The notes: a model not told the origin generated them from the letters alone. 64,000 nt of DNA from Haematobia irritans (GCF_050003625.1 NC_134400.1:52332066-52396065), one strand, 5' to 3'; shown: positions 44,516 through 56,132, numbered from the stretch's first letter. A program made the numbers and translations.

Positions 44516-45286
44516 GCAAAAAACAAGTAAGTTAAGTCTAAAGTCGGGCGGGGCCGACTATATTATACCCTTCACCCCTATGTAGGCCAAAATTTGTGTT
44601 ACATCTCAACTACTTCACATTTGCTGGAAGCTATATAAAGGAGACAATTTTTTTACTTTTACAAAAACTTTAGAATTAAAATTTAAATCGGCTAACGCTA
44701 TCCAGTTAATTGGAGGAAACTTCCATTGAAACTGGGTCTAAAATGTGTAACAGTCTACCATATTTCCCCAACTCTGGTGTACGTATATATGGGAGCTATA
44801 TATAATCTGAACCAATTTTGACTAAATTTGACAGGTATAGTTAGAATAATAATTCTGCTATCTATGCGAAATTTCACGTAAATGGGAGTATAACTTTGGC
44901 CCCTGGTCATAAGAGTGCAAATAGACCGATTTCAAACAAATTTGGCACAATTACCGATACTACTAAACGCACTCCTTGCGCGAAATTTGAAGCAAATCAC
45001 GGCAAAACCCTGGATTTTGAGGCCATATAAATTCAAATCAGACGAAAGATATATATGGGAACTATATCTAAATCTGAATCGATTTTGACCATATTTGGCA
45101 CATACAATAGTATCGTTAAAAGTACCGCTTGTGCAAAATTTGAAGTAAGTCAGGACAAAACTCTGGCTTTTGAGACCATATAAGTCCAAATCGGGCGAAA
45201 GATATATATAGGAGCTATATCTTAGTCTGAACCGATTTTAACAAAATTTCACACACTTAACGATACTATTAAACGTACCCCTTGTA

Positions 45287-45580
45287 TTCCATTGTGATAC
45301 CACAGTGGTGAACTTCTGTCTTATCACTGAGTGCTGCCCGATTCCATGTTAAGCTCAATGACAAGGGACCTCCTTTTTATAGCCGAGTCCGAACGGCGTT
45401 CCACATTCCAGTGAAACCACTTAGAGAAGCTTTGAAACCCTCAGAAATGTCACCAGCATTACTGAGGTGGGATAATCCACCGCTGAAAAACTTTTTGGTG
45501 TTCGGTCGTAGCAGGAATCGAACCCACGACCTTGTGTATGCAAGGCGGGCATGCTAACCATTGGACCACGGTGGCTCCCA
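45287..45580 (-). mobile_element. tRNA-derived SINE, copy 4, tail lost
   Basis: Minus-strand copy, complete at the tRNA-like end (GGTGGCTCCCA, 45571-45580), but lacking the last 55 bp or so of the shared tail and the AACCT repeats. No target duplication is visible. The left break joins HINE-B sequence directly. Confidence 0.9.
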
Positions 45581-45619
45581 TGGTTTGTTAGTCACGCACA
45601 CTCACGCCGTTGCCATCAG

Positions 45620-45648
45620 CGTGACTCACGACTCACGCGTGAGTCACG
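45620..45648. repeat. TGACTCA palindrome
   Basis: Arms CGTGACTCACG (45620-45630) and CGTGAGTCACG (45638-45648), loop ACTCACG. Contains TGACTCA and TGAGTCA, which equal AP-1-type bZIP sites. The flanks are GC-rich compared with the window. Any regulatory role is speculative. Confidence 0.7.
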
Positions 45649-46729
45649 AAATTTTTCTATTTATTGACTTTTGTATCATTATATTATTATATTAGTACGA
45701 TAATAAATGAAAAAAAAAATTAAAATTTCGTGTCACGTGCACACCTCTAATATGTATCACTCGTTTTTCACAAATTTGGCCATAAAACCCTTATTTATCA
45801 ACCTGTCTTACCCAAATTTGGCTTACACTAATCTTCTAAGCACTAACTGTATGTGCAAAATTTCATCGAAATCGGTTCAGATTTAGATATAGCTCCCATA
45901 TATATGTATCGCGCGATTTTGCCAAATTGGTCCTAATAACTTTATTTTTGACCAGAGAGCCCTCATTTATTAACCGATCGTACTCAAATTTTGCACAAGG
46001 TAACCCGTGTATGGTATCAATCATACCTGCAAAATATTATACAAATTGGTTTAGATTAAGTTATAGCTCTCATATATATGCATCGCTCGATTTTCCCAAA
46101 TTTGGCCATAATATTCTTATTTATTAACCAATATTACTCAAATTTCAAATTTTGATGTACTAGCCAATCGTATTTAAATTTACATGTAGCTCTTGCAAAA
46201 AAATATTGCCCGATTTTTACAAATTTGGATTTATTACCCACAACTAATTGAGCGATTTCCTCTTTTTTTAATAATGGCATCAATATTAGTAGCATACTAA
46301 CTCTGTAGGTGCAAAATTAACTATATCAGACCTTTCTGCTCAGATTGTGGCAATACTCTCATAAACATGTACCCCTTTATGTTCTTAAATATGGAAATAC
46401 GATTTATCTCCCAAACCTATACCATTGATACCCCACAAACAATGTCTACTAATTCAGTAGGGATGGTTTAGGGTAGGTCGGCCCCGCCCGACTTTCTACT
46501 ATACTCACTTGTTTGTTTTAATTTTGTTTATAAATTCGTCACCATTACGTTTTAAGATCATGAACGCTGGTTGCTGTTTTGACAACGCATTGTGTTATTT
46601 TAGCGTTGTCAGATTGACCCCGTCTGTTCTGAATTTGACAACACATGTGTGTTGATTCACTTCCATGAACGGATCGTTTTGAAATGACCACGTCGTTCAT
46701 GATTTTTTCAACGGGTGTAGAAAATGTTG

Positions 46730-46977
46730 TCAAAATTTTATTTCTGTAGAAAATGTTGTCAAAATTTTATTTCTGTAGAAAATTTTTTCAAAATTTTATT
46801 TCTGTAGAAAATTTTTTCAAAATTTTATTTCTATAGAATTTTTTATAAAAATTTTATTTCCATAGAAAATTTTGTCAAATTTTTATTTCTATAGAAAATT
46901 GATGTTCCTCGTTGTTGGAGAGGTATATCTTGCAAAATCTACCAAAACATCAAGAATTCCACCAATCTACACGGATC
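46730..46977 (-). repeat. HINE-A minisatellite and flank
   Basis: About six TTTTATTTCTGTAGAAAATT units, then GGTATATCTTGCAAAATCTACC and ATCAAGAATTCCACCAATC, the inverse of 20295-20370. Confidence 0.65.
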
Positions 46978-46979
46978 AA

Positions 46980-47943
46980 AAAGACTGTTTTTCATATGTT
47001 TGGCTATAAACATTATATGTTTGGAACACAATTTTTTAAACACAATATTTTTGAGTGCAAGCATATAATGTGCATAAACTAGCATAACATGTTTGGGACA
47101 TATATGTTAATATGTTAGAACATATTATGTTTGGGACATAAAATGTTTTTAAATATAATATGCTTGGATGCAAACATATATTAATTTAGAAATAGCCTAT
47201 AAACATATATGTGTTTAGTAGCTTAGAGCGCTATTTAACAGGGAGCGATATTGAATTAAGTTGGTGGTTGTTGCTTGTTATTACAAAATTAACATTTTAT
47301 TTTTCCTTGGGCAATTGATCAGCTACTTCTTTGATCCTTACAAACTGTGTGGTCCGCTGTTCGAATCCCCGTCCGGCAAAAGGTAAAATTAAAATAAAAA
47401 AATCATACAATTGAATAATTTCTTCTACAATGTTTGTATTACAGAAAAAGGTGCTAAGAACTAAAAAATCTCGTGGAAGTGAGAAAGATGTGGGGGAATA
47501 TACAATTAGGCAGAAACAAAATTTTGAGCATTCAGGTCGAAAACCTATGTTGTTAGCAACTATATTACCTGTTTATTTTCATAATTCATTATGATTGTAA
47601 ATATATAAATAAATAAATAAAATTTTGAGCACAATATTGTTTGGGAGAATTTTTTTAAGCATATAATATTTTTGGGTGCAAAATGCTTCCAAACATATTA
47701 TATGTTCACATAATAACATATTGTTTTTTGGAAGACAACATTATTGAATTTGGATGCAAAAATACAAAATGTTTGGAAATTGACTACCCAAACATATATT
47801 GTTTAGACCAATATGCTTTCAAACATATTATATATTGGAAGAGATCAAACATATAAATGTTTGGGCAATAGCCAAAAATGTATATGCTTGAAGCAAAATA
47901 TGTTTGGGAGTATATGTTACAGAAGCGATTTTTTGTGAGCGTG
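46980..47943 (+). mobile_element. G element, short copy 2
   Basis: TA at 46978-46979 and 47944-47945, ends CACGGATCAAAAAGACTG and TTTTTTGTGAGCGTG, 964 bp. Same layout as 38370-39346: ATATGTTTGG arrays at both ends, the B-box piece (CTGTTCGAATCCCC, 47357) and the small retroposon in the middle. Confidence 0.87.
47531..47618 (+). mobile_element. Small retroposon inside G
   Basis: 88 bp starting TTCAGGTCGAAAACCTATG and ending in AAATAAATAAAT, flanked by a 13-bp repeat AAAATTTTGAGCA (47518-47530, 47619-47631). It is present in all three short G copies and absent from the long copy, which has AAATTTTGAGCACAATATT uninterrupted at 35403. Confidence 0.75.
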
Positions 47944-47945
47944 TA

Positions 47946-48371
47946 GCAAACATTAAAAAATCTGCTATTTCTGATAGAACACTACCAACAGCCGCAACCG
48001 TGCTCAGAAGTCGGTCCCGGCGCTATTGTCAAAGGCACCATGTGTCTATCTCTTTTCCTTCTGGGTGTTGCAAAAATATGCAACACCCAGAGTAGGAATA
48101 TGGGACTATTTTAAATCTAAAGCAATTTTTAGGCAACATGGCAGAAGTGTATTTATGATTTATCTGTCGATGTATACCTATGTATTAAGGGTAAATTTGG
48201 AAAAATTTAGTAATTTTTTCAAGTTGTGGGTATTTTGGCAATTTTTCCCATATTTCCAAAATTGGTGTCCTAAATTTAATAAAAAAGCAAATATTGTTGA
48301 AATTGGAACTAGCATAATTTGATAGTACATGAATTTGAAAACAAGTAAATAAAACTTTGTGCCTTTGAGGA
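47946..48371 (+). repeat. HINE-B-like fragment
   Basis: CACCATGTGTCTATCTC and CCTTCTGGGTGTTGCAAA match the 3' region of HINE-B at 63199-63240. They are followed after an inverted repeat by a decayed AATATGGGACTATTTTAAATC..AATTTTTAGGCAACATGG internal block. Frames here are short and not gene-like. Confidence 0.5.
48061..48090. repeat. 12-bp perfect inverted repeat
   Basis: CTGGGTGTTGCA (48061-48072) and TGCAACACCCAG (48079-48090), loop of 6 nt. It sits at the junction between a HINE-B 3' block and an internal HINE-B block. Confidence 0.85.
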
Positions 48372-48373
48372 TA

Positions 48374-49807
48374 CACCCAGAAAAAAGTGACCCCTTCTTT
48401 AAGTTAAAATGAACTCATTGTGAAGAAAGTTGAACTTCGTATAGCGCCAAAGACATTTTTATTTGTTTGAACGATGTGATTTTCGTAGAAATTAGGAATA
48501 ATGCATTCCATATATTAGTTAACATTTTCCTATATTTATATACCACTATACTACAGAATGAAAAAATTTAACTAATTTGAATTCATATATGGAATGATTT
48601 TATTGAATTTTTTTCATTCATTTCGACAAATCTTACACATTTGTGGTAAAACTTTTACTTCATAATTAGAACTGCTTACCTTCGTTTTTAAATACACTTT
48701 TATTTATTTCTATAAGCAATTTTATCTTCAATAAAAGACATGTTTTATTAATATATTGAATATATTTATTAAGAATCAACAGCATCGAATCTCTTTGAAA
48801 TATTAGTTTATTATTCCACTATTTCCAATTTCCGTGTGATATTATCAACTGTAAAACGCACTTTTTCTTCTTCTTGTACTTTTCACTTTTAATAAGTTGC
48901 TGCCTAACGATTTTGTCCTCCTTTTACAATTTCAATACCTACAAATATAAAAAATCATAAAACATTTTTGTGTCAAAAGGTTAGCGTCACTGAATATTAC
49001 CTGATAATTGAAGATTCCAAAATGAAGACAAATGAAAGGGTTGTTATTCTGCTGGTGTTTTCTTTCTTTATACACTATCACGAACATTGATAGATTTATT
49101 TAAAAAAACGAAAATTTTTCTCACTAATTTAAAATAACAAATATTTTATATATTTTATTTGTTATTTATTATATTATTTTACCATATTATTTTTTAACAA
49201 TCTCTCCGTATACCAAAACAACGCGATTCCAACTAAAAAAACAACCGACGCGCAAGTATATCGATTACACCCACGCGCAAACACATCGATTATGATGACA
49301 GGTATCGATTACAGGTAGACAATAGAAATTTAGGAAAATTTCCTATATTCTAACAAGTGTGTTTCCTTAAGTTTTGAAAGGATTGCATACTTCTTAGTAC
49401 GAATGAACTAAAATATTTTTCTATGCCAAGTGTTGTTCGTATGTATGAAAAACTTTCTATTATAAAGGAAGTCGCAATTATCATTTTATAAGAAATTTTA
49501 CTAATTTTGAGGAAACTTGGTTTTAGTTCGGTTTTTGTTTATGTTTACGAATGCTTTGTTATCGGTGAATAAAATTTTCTTTTTCAGTAGTAAATTCTTA
49601 TACCCAGCGAAGAAAATAGTATGAGTAAAATTCCATGCCTTATTCTAGTTAATGAACTATTCCTAACTGCTTACAATTTAGGATTTTTTTACTGAAACGA
49701 GTAAATTTTATTATTTTTCACAAAAATTTACCTTAATGGAAAAAAATGGATAAACTATATTGATGAAAATTTTTTCCTTTAGTTTCGAAGGCACTTTTTT
49801 CTGGGTG
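48374..49807. mobile_element. H element, complete copy
   Basis: Ends CACCCAGAAAAAAGTG and CACTTTTTTCTGGGTG are perfect 16-bp inverses; TA at 48372-48373 and 49808-49809. 1434 bp, non-coding. It is the empty-site reference for the HINE-A insertion in copy 1: GAAAATTTTTTCCTTTAG is continuous here. Confidence 0.92.
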
Positions 49808-49809
49808 TA

Positions 49810-49935
49810 GTGTCTTAAATTTGTCCTTACTTCAATTCTTCGCTTCTTTGGCTCTATATAAAAATGTGGCTCTATATAAAAATCATTAGTGTAAAGACAA
49901 AATCTTGTCCGTTTCAAGCTTTTTTCAGTGTTAAA
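49810..49935 (-). repeat. M1 left-end fragment, reverse
   Basis: CTTCGCTTCTTTGGCTC, GTAAAGACAAAATCTTG and AAGCTTTTTTCAGTG are the inverse of the M1 left end. A 20-bp piece (TGGCTCTATATAAAAAT) is duplicated. Confidence 0.55.
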
Positions 49936-51070
49936 TGTATCAATTCAACAAAACCAATTTTGAATGAATTAAATTCAAACTGAAGACCTTAACTGAGTTT
50001 AATTTATAAATGCCACCATAGGAAATAAAACATCCTTTCACAGCAACATTGTATGAAGTTTTAAGTGGTTCCGGTTTCCGACCCATCCGTCAATGTGTGA
50101 TATTTTGGCGAATTTGTTGATGAACATAAGAAAAAAAAAAAATAAGCAACAAACCCTTTCATCATATTTTGTTTTTATTTTTATACATTGGGGATTTTTG
50201 GACGATTGCTTTCTTCATATTCTTAGTCAGACTTCACACATGTGGAGAATTGGGTTTTGGTGTTTGGGTTTTTTATTTGCCTTTTTGGAAGGACATAAAA
50301 ATGGACTCTAAAAAACAATACAAAAGGATAATGCAAATAATTATCAAAGAAATCCACCAACCAAACAAAAACCATTCTAGCAGTGGGATATTACATTGAG
50401 TGTCGTGCCCATGGAAGAACATAAACTCCATGGATATGAAAAAAGAGTTGTTTGCTTTGTAGGATTATGAATCCAACTCTTGTGGTGGAGCAGCAATGGA
50501 TGCAAAAATATCCTCGACATTGAAATAATATTTTGTTCGGTTTCAGCTATTGGAAATCCCTTTTGTGCGTTTTAATCATTCAAGCATTTTGGTAAAATCA
50601 TTTGGGCTATGGACACAATGAGATTCTACCTAAAAGCCATTGTTGTGGAATTTACGATAAGTCCCCTTTATTTCATTTCACAAAAATCCCCCTTCTGTTT
50701 GATTTACTCGATAACGATATGCCGCAGTGTAGAGAACAGAACGCTCCTCATAGAAAACAGCAGGTAGGATCATATTCCATTCAATATTTTCCATTGTTAT
50801 CCATTTCATTTTTGTGTATTGCAGGATTTGTAGATTCTGGATAAATAGAGATGTCGATATATAATGTGGAGGATATAATCTTGAGTAGTGTTGTCAGTAT
50901 TTTTTCTAGCTCTTGTCCCCACATTGGGAAGCTTTTATTCCCACATATCCCCAACTTAAATTAAAATTTTACTGAATATATTGTTGGCATCTTTCTATGA
51001 AAAAAAATAAACAGTTTTTCATATACCTCTTGACATTTAAATTCATGGAACAACGAAAATTTTAATTTAT
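49936..51070. other. Unassigned region, about 1.1 kb
   Basis: No known repeat and no recognisable coding domain. Overlapping 72- and 76-codon frames at 50093-50399 are hydrophobic but unsupported. The TCCCCACATTGGG / TTCCCACATATCCCC words near 50920-50950 resemble those at 28930-28970. Confidence 0.4.
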
Positions 51071-53593
51071 AACAAGTATATACGGCCGTAAGTTCGGCCA
51101 GGCCGAAGCTTATGTACCCTCCATCATGGATTGCGTAGAAACTTCTTCTAAACACTGCCACCCACAATCGAATTACTTAAGTTGCGGTAACGCTTGCCGA
51201 TGGCAACGTATCTTAAAACCTCCTAACACCATCTTCTAAATTGTATGTAAATCCATACGTGGTATATATTAAATCAAAAAAGATCGATCCAATACGTATA
51301 TAATTCAGTTTGACAAAGTAGACATAAAATTTTGACAAAATTTTCTACAGAGATAAAATTTTAACAAAATTTTCTATAGAAATAAAATTTTCACAAACTT
51401 TTCTATAGAAATAAAAATTTTCACAAAATTTTCTATAGAAAGAAAATTTTAACAAAATTTTCTATAGAAATAAACTTTTGACAAAATTTTCTATAGAAAT
51501 AAAATCTTGGTAGATTATTTTTGGCTCGATTTTCTATAGAAAGAAAATTTTGACAAAAATGTCTACAGAAATAAAATTTTAACAACATTTTCTATATAAA
51601 TAAACTTTTGAACAAAATTTTCTATAGAAATAAAATTTTGACAATGATGGAAATTTTATTATGAACCGAATAAAATTTTAACAAAATTTTCTCTAGAAAT
51701 AAAATTTTGACAAAATTTTCTATAGAAATAAAATTTTGGTAGATTATTTTTGGCTCTAGTGGCAACCATGATTATGAACCGATATGGACCAATTTTTGTG
51801 TGATTGGACCAATTTTGGTATGGTTGTTAGCGACCATATACTAACACCACGTTCCTAATTCGAACCGGATCGGATGAATTTTGCTCCTCCAAGAGGCTCC
51901 GGAGGTCAAATCTGGAGAACGTTTTATATGGGGGCTATATATAATTATGGACCGATATGGACCAATTTGAACGGTTGCTAGAGACCATATACCAATACCA
52001 TGTACCAAATTTGAGCCAGATCGGATGAAATTTGCTTCTCTTAGAGGCTCCGCAACCCAAATCTGGGGATCGGTTTATATGTGCGCTATATATAATTATG
52101 GACCGATGTGGACCAATTTTTGCACGGTTGCTTGAGACCATATACCAATACCATGTACCAAATTTCAGCCGGATCGGATGCAATTTGCTTCTCTTTGAGG
52201 CTTCGCAAGTCAAATCTGGAGATCGGTTTATATGGGGGCTATATATAATTATTGACCGATGTGGACTAATTTTTGCATGGTTGTTAGAGACCATATACCA
52301 ACACCATGTACCAAATTTCAGCCGAATCGGATGAAATATGCTTCTCTTAGAGGCTCCACAAACCAAATCTGGGGATCGGTTTATATGGGGGCTATATATA
52401 ATTATGAACCGATGTGGACCAATTTTTGCATGGTTGTTAGAGACCATATACCAACATCATGTACCAAATTTCAGCCGGATCGGATGAAATTTGCTTCTCT
52501 TTGAGGCTCCGCAAGCCAAATCTGGGGATCGGTTTATATGGGGGCTATATATAATTATGGACCGATGTCGACCAATTTTTGCATGATTGTTAGAGACCAT
52601 ATACTAACACCATGTACCAAATTTCAGCCGGATCGGATCAAATATGCTTCTCTTAGAGGCTCCACAAGCCAAATCTGGGGATCGGTTTATATGGGGGCTA
52701 TATATAATTATGGACCGATATGGACCAATTTTTGCATGGTTGTTAGAGACCATATACCAACACCATGTACCAAATTTCAGCCGGATCGGATGAAATATGC
52801 TTCTCTTAGAGGCTCCACAAGCCAAATCTGGGGATCGGTTTATATGGGGGCAATATATAATTAAGGACCGATATGGACCAATTTTTGCATGGTTGTTAGA
52901 GACCATATACCAACACCATGTACCAAATTTCAGCCGAATCGGATGAAATATGCTTCTCTTAGAGGCTCCACAAACCAAATCTGGGGATCGGTTTATATGG
53001 GGGCTATATATAATTATGGACCGATGTCGACCAATTTTTGCATGATTGTTAGAGACCATATACTAACACCATGTACCAAATTTCAGCCGGATCGGATCAA
53101 ATATGCTTCTCTTAGAGGCTCCACAAGCCAAATCTGGGGATCGGTTTATATGGGGGCTATATATAATTATGGACCGATATGGACCAATTTTTGCATGGTT
53201 GTTAGAGACCATATACCAACACCATGTACCAAATTTTAGCCGGATCGGATGAAATATGCTTCTGTTAGAGGCTCCACAAGCCAAATCTGAGGGTCCCTTT
53301 ATATGGGGGCTATACGTAAAAGTGGACCGATATGGCCCATTTTCAATACCATCCGACCTACATCGATAACAACTACTTGTGCCAAGTTTCAAGTCGATAG
53401 CTTGTTTCGTTCGGAAGTTAGCGTGATTTCAACAGACGGACGGACGGACGGACGGACATGCTTAGATCGACTCAGAATTTCACCACGACCCAGAATATAT
53501 ATACTTTATGGGGTCTTAGAGCAATATTTCGATGTGTTACAAACGGAATGACAAAGTTAATATACCCCCATCCTATGATGGAGGGTATAAAAA
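51071..53593 (+). mobile_element. HINE-A, longest complete copy
   Basis: Head AACAAGTATATACGGCCGTA with the TTCGGCCAGGCCGAA hairpin and TACCCTCCATCAT; 5' blocks; a long 29-bp minisatellite (51310-51740); then nine to ten tandem units of 153 bp (51890-53290), (GACG)n at 53437-53456, the core, and the 3' end CATCCTATGATGGAGGGTAT. No protein frame, although the 153-bp period (51 codons) keeps reading frames open across several units. It would depend on a Helentron-type Rep/helicase in trans. Confidence 0.9.
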
Positions 53594-54080
53594 CTGTGAA
53601 CATACCAGGAAGAAAAATTTTGGTTATTTAATTTTAGAAAAGTTTACTAAATTTTAGAAAATGTTAACTAAATTGTATAATAAACGCCGACGTTACGCCA
53701 ATTTCACTAAAAATAAGTAAATATTTTTCGACGAATTCAATAAAATTTGTTTAATAAACTAATCATTAATTTGTTCACTTATTAAAGAAAATTTCATAGT
53801 ATGAAGGAAAACATTGGATTTAAAAATTGTGGGAGCCACGAATTTAGTAAATATGTATGCTTAATTTAACCAACGTACGCAAATAATTATTAAAGTCAAG
53901 GAAAATTTCGCAAAACATAATAAGTCCATGAACTAAAATAGAGTAAAATTGGCTTTTTTTAGAGCATCTGTAGTGTTGTAGTAAATTTCCTGTTTTTGTG
54001 CCAAGTAATTTTTCAGAACGATTTCAATGCATTACAAACACAAATCCAAAGCCTTTATATCCCCGTACCATAGGAAATAT
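53594..54080. other. No recognisable feature
   Basis: AT-rich, with several AGAAAATTTAC/TTAGTAAAT-like words. No gene recognised. Confidence 0.4.
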
Positions 54081-54573
54081 TTATAATCATTATTTATAGA
54101 GAAGATCAAAGCACCAATTTCAACTGAATCGGATGAAATATGTTCCTCCATGAATCTCCAGAAGTCTAATTTTGGGACCGGTTTATAGGGAGGCTGTTTA
54201 TAGTTATGGGCCTAAAATACCTTTAAATTTTTAATTTAATGCAAATCGAATAAAAACTGTGATTTCTAGAAGCCCCAAAAATCATTTAGGGAGGCTCGGT
54301 TTACATAGGACCTATATCAAAGCCTGGAGTAATACACATAGTATTCGGCACAATTGTTTGTGGACTTATAATGCCTTTAGATTTCCTATTTCAGCCAAAT
54401 TGGTTACAAATTGCGATTTCTAGAAGCCCAAAAAGTCAAATCGAGAGATAAGTCCAAAAAGGGACTTTAACAAAACATGGTCTGATACAAACCATAGTTG
54501 GCATACTTATTTGTGGACCAAAAGCACCTCTACTATTTGAATTTCATGTAAATCGGATGAAATTTGCGGTGTG
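54081..54573 (+). repeat. HINE-C-like tandem units
   Basis: GATTTCTAGAAGCCCCAAAAATC, GGCTCGGTTTACATAGG and GCGATTTCTAGAAGCCCAAA recur about 150 bp apart, as at 12657-13200. No head or 3' end; ends at the G insertion. Confidence 0.6.
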
Positions 54574-54575
54574 TA

Positions 54576-55546
54576 CACGGATGAAAAAGACTGTTTTTCA
54601 TATCTTTGCCTATAAACATTATATGTTTGGAACACAAATTTTTAAACACAATATTTTTGAGTGCAAGCATATAATGTTCATAAACTAGCATAACATGTTT
54701 GGGACATATATGTTAGAACATATTATGTTTGGGACATAAAATGTTTGTAAATATAATATGCTTGGATGCAAACATATATCAATTTAGAAATAGCCTATAA
54801 ACATATATGTGTTTAGTAGCTTGGAGCGCTATTTAACAGGGAGCGATATTGGATTAAGTTGGTGGTTGTTGCTTGTTATTACAAAATTAACATTTTATTT
54901 TTCCTTGGGCAATTGATCAGCTACTTCTTTGATCCTTACAAACTGTGTGGTCTGCTGTTCGAATCCCCGTCCGGCAAAAGGTAAAATTAAAATAAAATAA
55001 AAATCATAAAATTGAATAATTTCTTCTACAATGTTTGTATTACAGAAAAAGGTGCTAAGAACTAAAAAATCTCGTGGAAGTGAGAAAGATGTGGGGGAAT
55101 ATACAATTAGGCAGAAACAAAATTTTGAGCATTCAGGTCGAAAACCTATGTTGTTAGCACCTATATTACCTGTTTATTTTCATAATTCGTTATGATTGTA
55201 AATATATAAATAAATAAATAAAATTTTGAGCACAATATTGTTTGGGAGAATTTTTTTTAAGCATATAATATTTTTGGGTGCAAAATGCTTCCAAACATAT
55301 TATATGGTCACATAATAACATATTGTTTTTTGGAAGACAACATTATTGAATTTGGACGCAAAAATACAAAATGTTTGGAACTTAGACTACCCAAACATAT
55401 ATTGTTTAGACCAATATGCTTTCAAACATATTATATATTGGTAGAGATCAAACATATAAATGTTTGGACAATACCCAAAAATGTATATGCTTGAAGCAAA
55501 ATATGTTTGGGAGTATATGTTACAGAAGTGATTTTTTGTGAGGGTG
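54576..55546 (+). mobile_element. G element, short copy 3
   Basis: TA at 54574-54575 and 55547-55548, ends CACGGATGAAAAAGACTG and TTTTTTGTGAGGGTG, 971 bp. Nearly identical to 46980-47943, with the B-box piece at 54956 and the small retroposon at about 55130-55222. Confidence 0.88.
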
Positions 55547-56132
55547 TAGATGCTCAAGACAACAAATCGAGGGGTCGGTTTATATGGGGGCCATATATAA
55601 TTATGGACCGATATGGACCAATTTTTGCATGGTCATTAGAGACCATATACTAACACCACGTACCAAATTTCAATCGGATCGAATGAAATTTGCTTCTTTA
55701 AGAGGCTCCGCAAGCAAAATCTGGGGTCGGTTTATATGGGAGCTATAAGTAAAAGTGGTCCAATATGGCCCATTTGCAATACCATCCGACCTACATCAAA
55801 TACAACTACTTGTACCAAGTTTCAAGCAAAGAGCTTGTTTCGTTCGGAAATTATCGTGATTTCAACAGACGGACATGCTTATATCGACTGAGAAATCATA
55901 TACTAACACCACATACCAAATTTCAACCGGATCGGATGAATTTTGGTCTGTTTTTGGCTATAAGTAAAAGTGGTCCAATATGGCCCATTTGCAATACCAT
56001 CCGACCTACATCAATTAAAACTACTTGTGCCAAGTTTCAAGTCAAGAGGTTGTTTCGTTCGGAAGTTAGCAGGATTTAAACAGGCGGACGGACGGACAGA
56101 CATGCTTAGATCGATTCACGACCCAGAATATA

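Larger units (their letters stand above)
44519..46512. repeat. HINE-B/D composite bounded by inverted heads
   Basis: The left head AAAACAAGTAAGTTAAGTC + GTCGGGCGGGGCCGAC points right (44519-44560). A second head points left (GTCGGCCCCGCCCGACTTTC, to CTTGTTTG at 46512). Between are HINE-B units (44780-45286), a SINE, a short GC-rich palindromic segment and HINE-D units (45760-46350). No 3' terminus lies between the heads. Confidence 0.7.

Noticed and set aside
49936..51070. Host gene in the longer repeat-free stretches (also 28833-30260 and 58081-59439)
   Set aside because: Frames are short, lack recognisable domains and splice context, and are not supported by any second line of evidence visible here.
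51935..53392. Reading frames of 100-170 codons repeating MGAIYNYGP / SPHINRSPDL-type blocks
   Set aside because: They arise from the 153-bp tandem units of HINE-A and appear on both strands. No start context, domain or conserved protein is visible.
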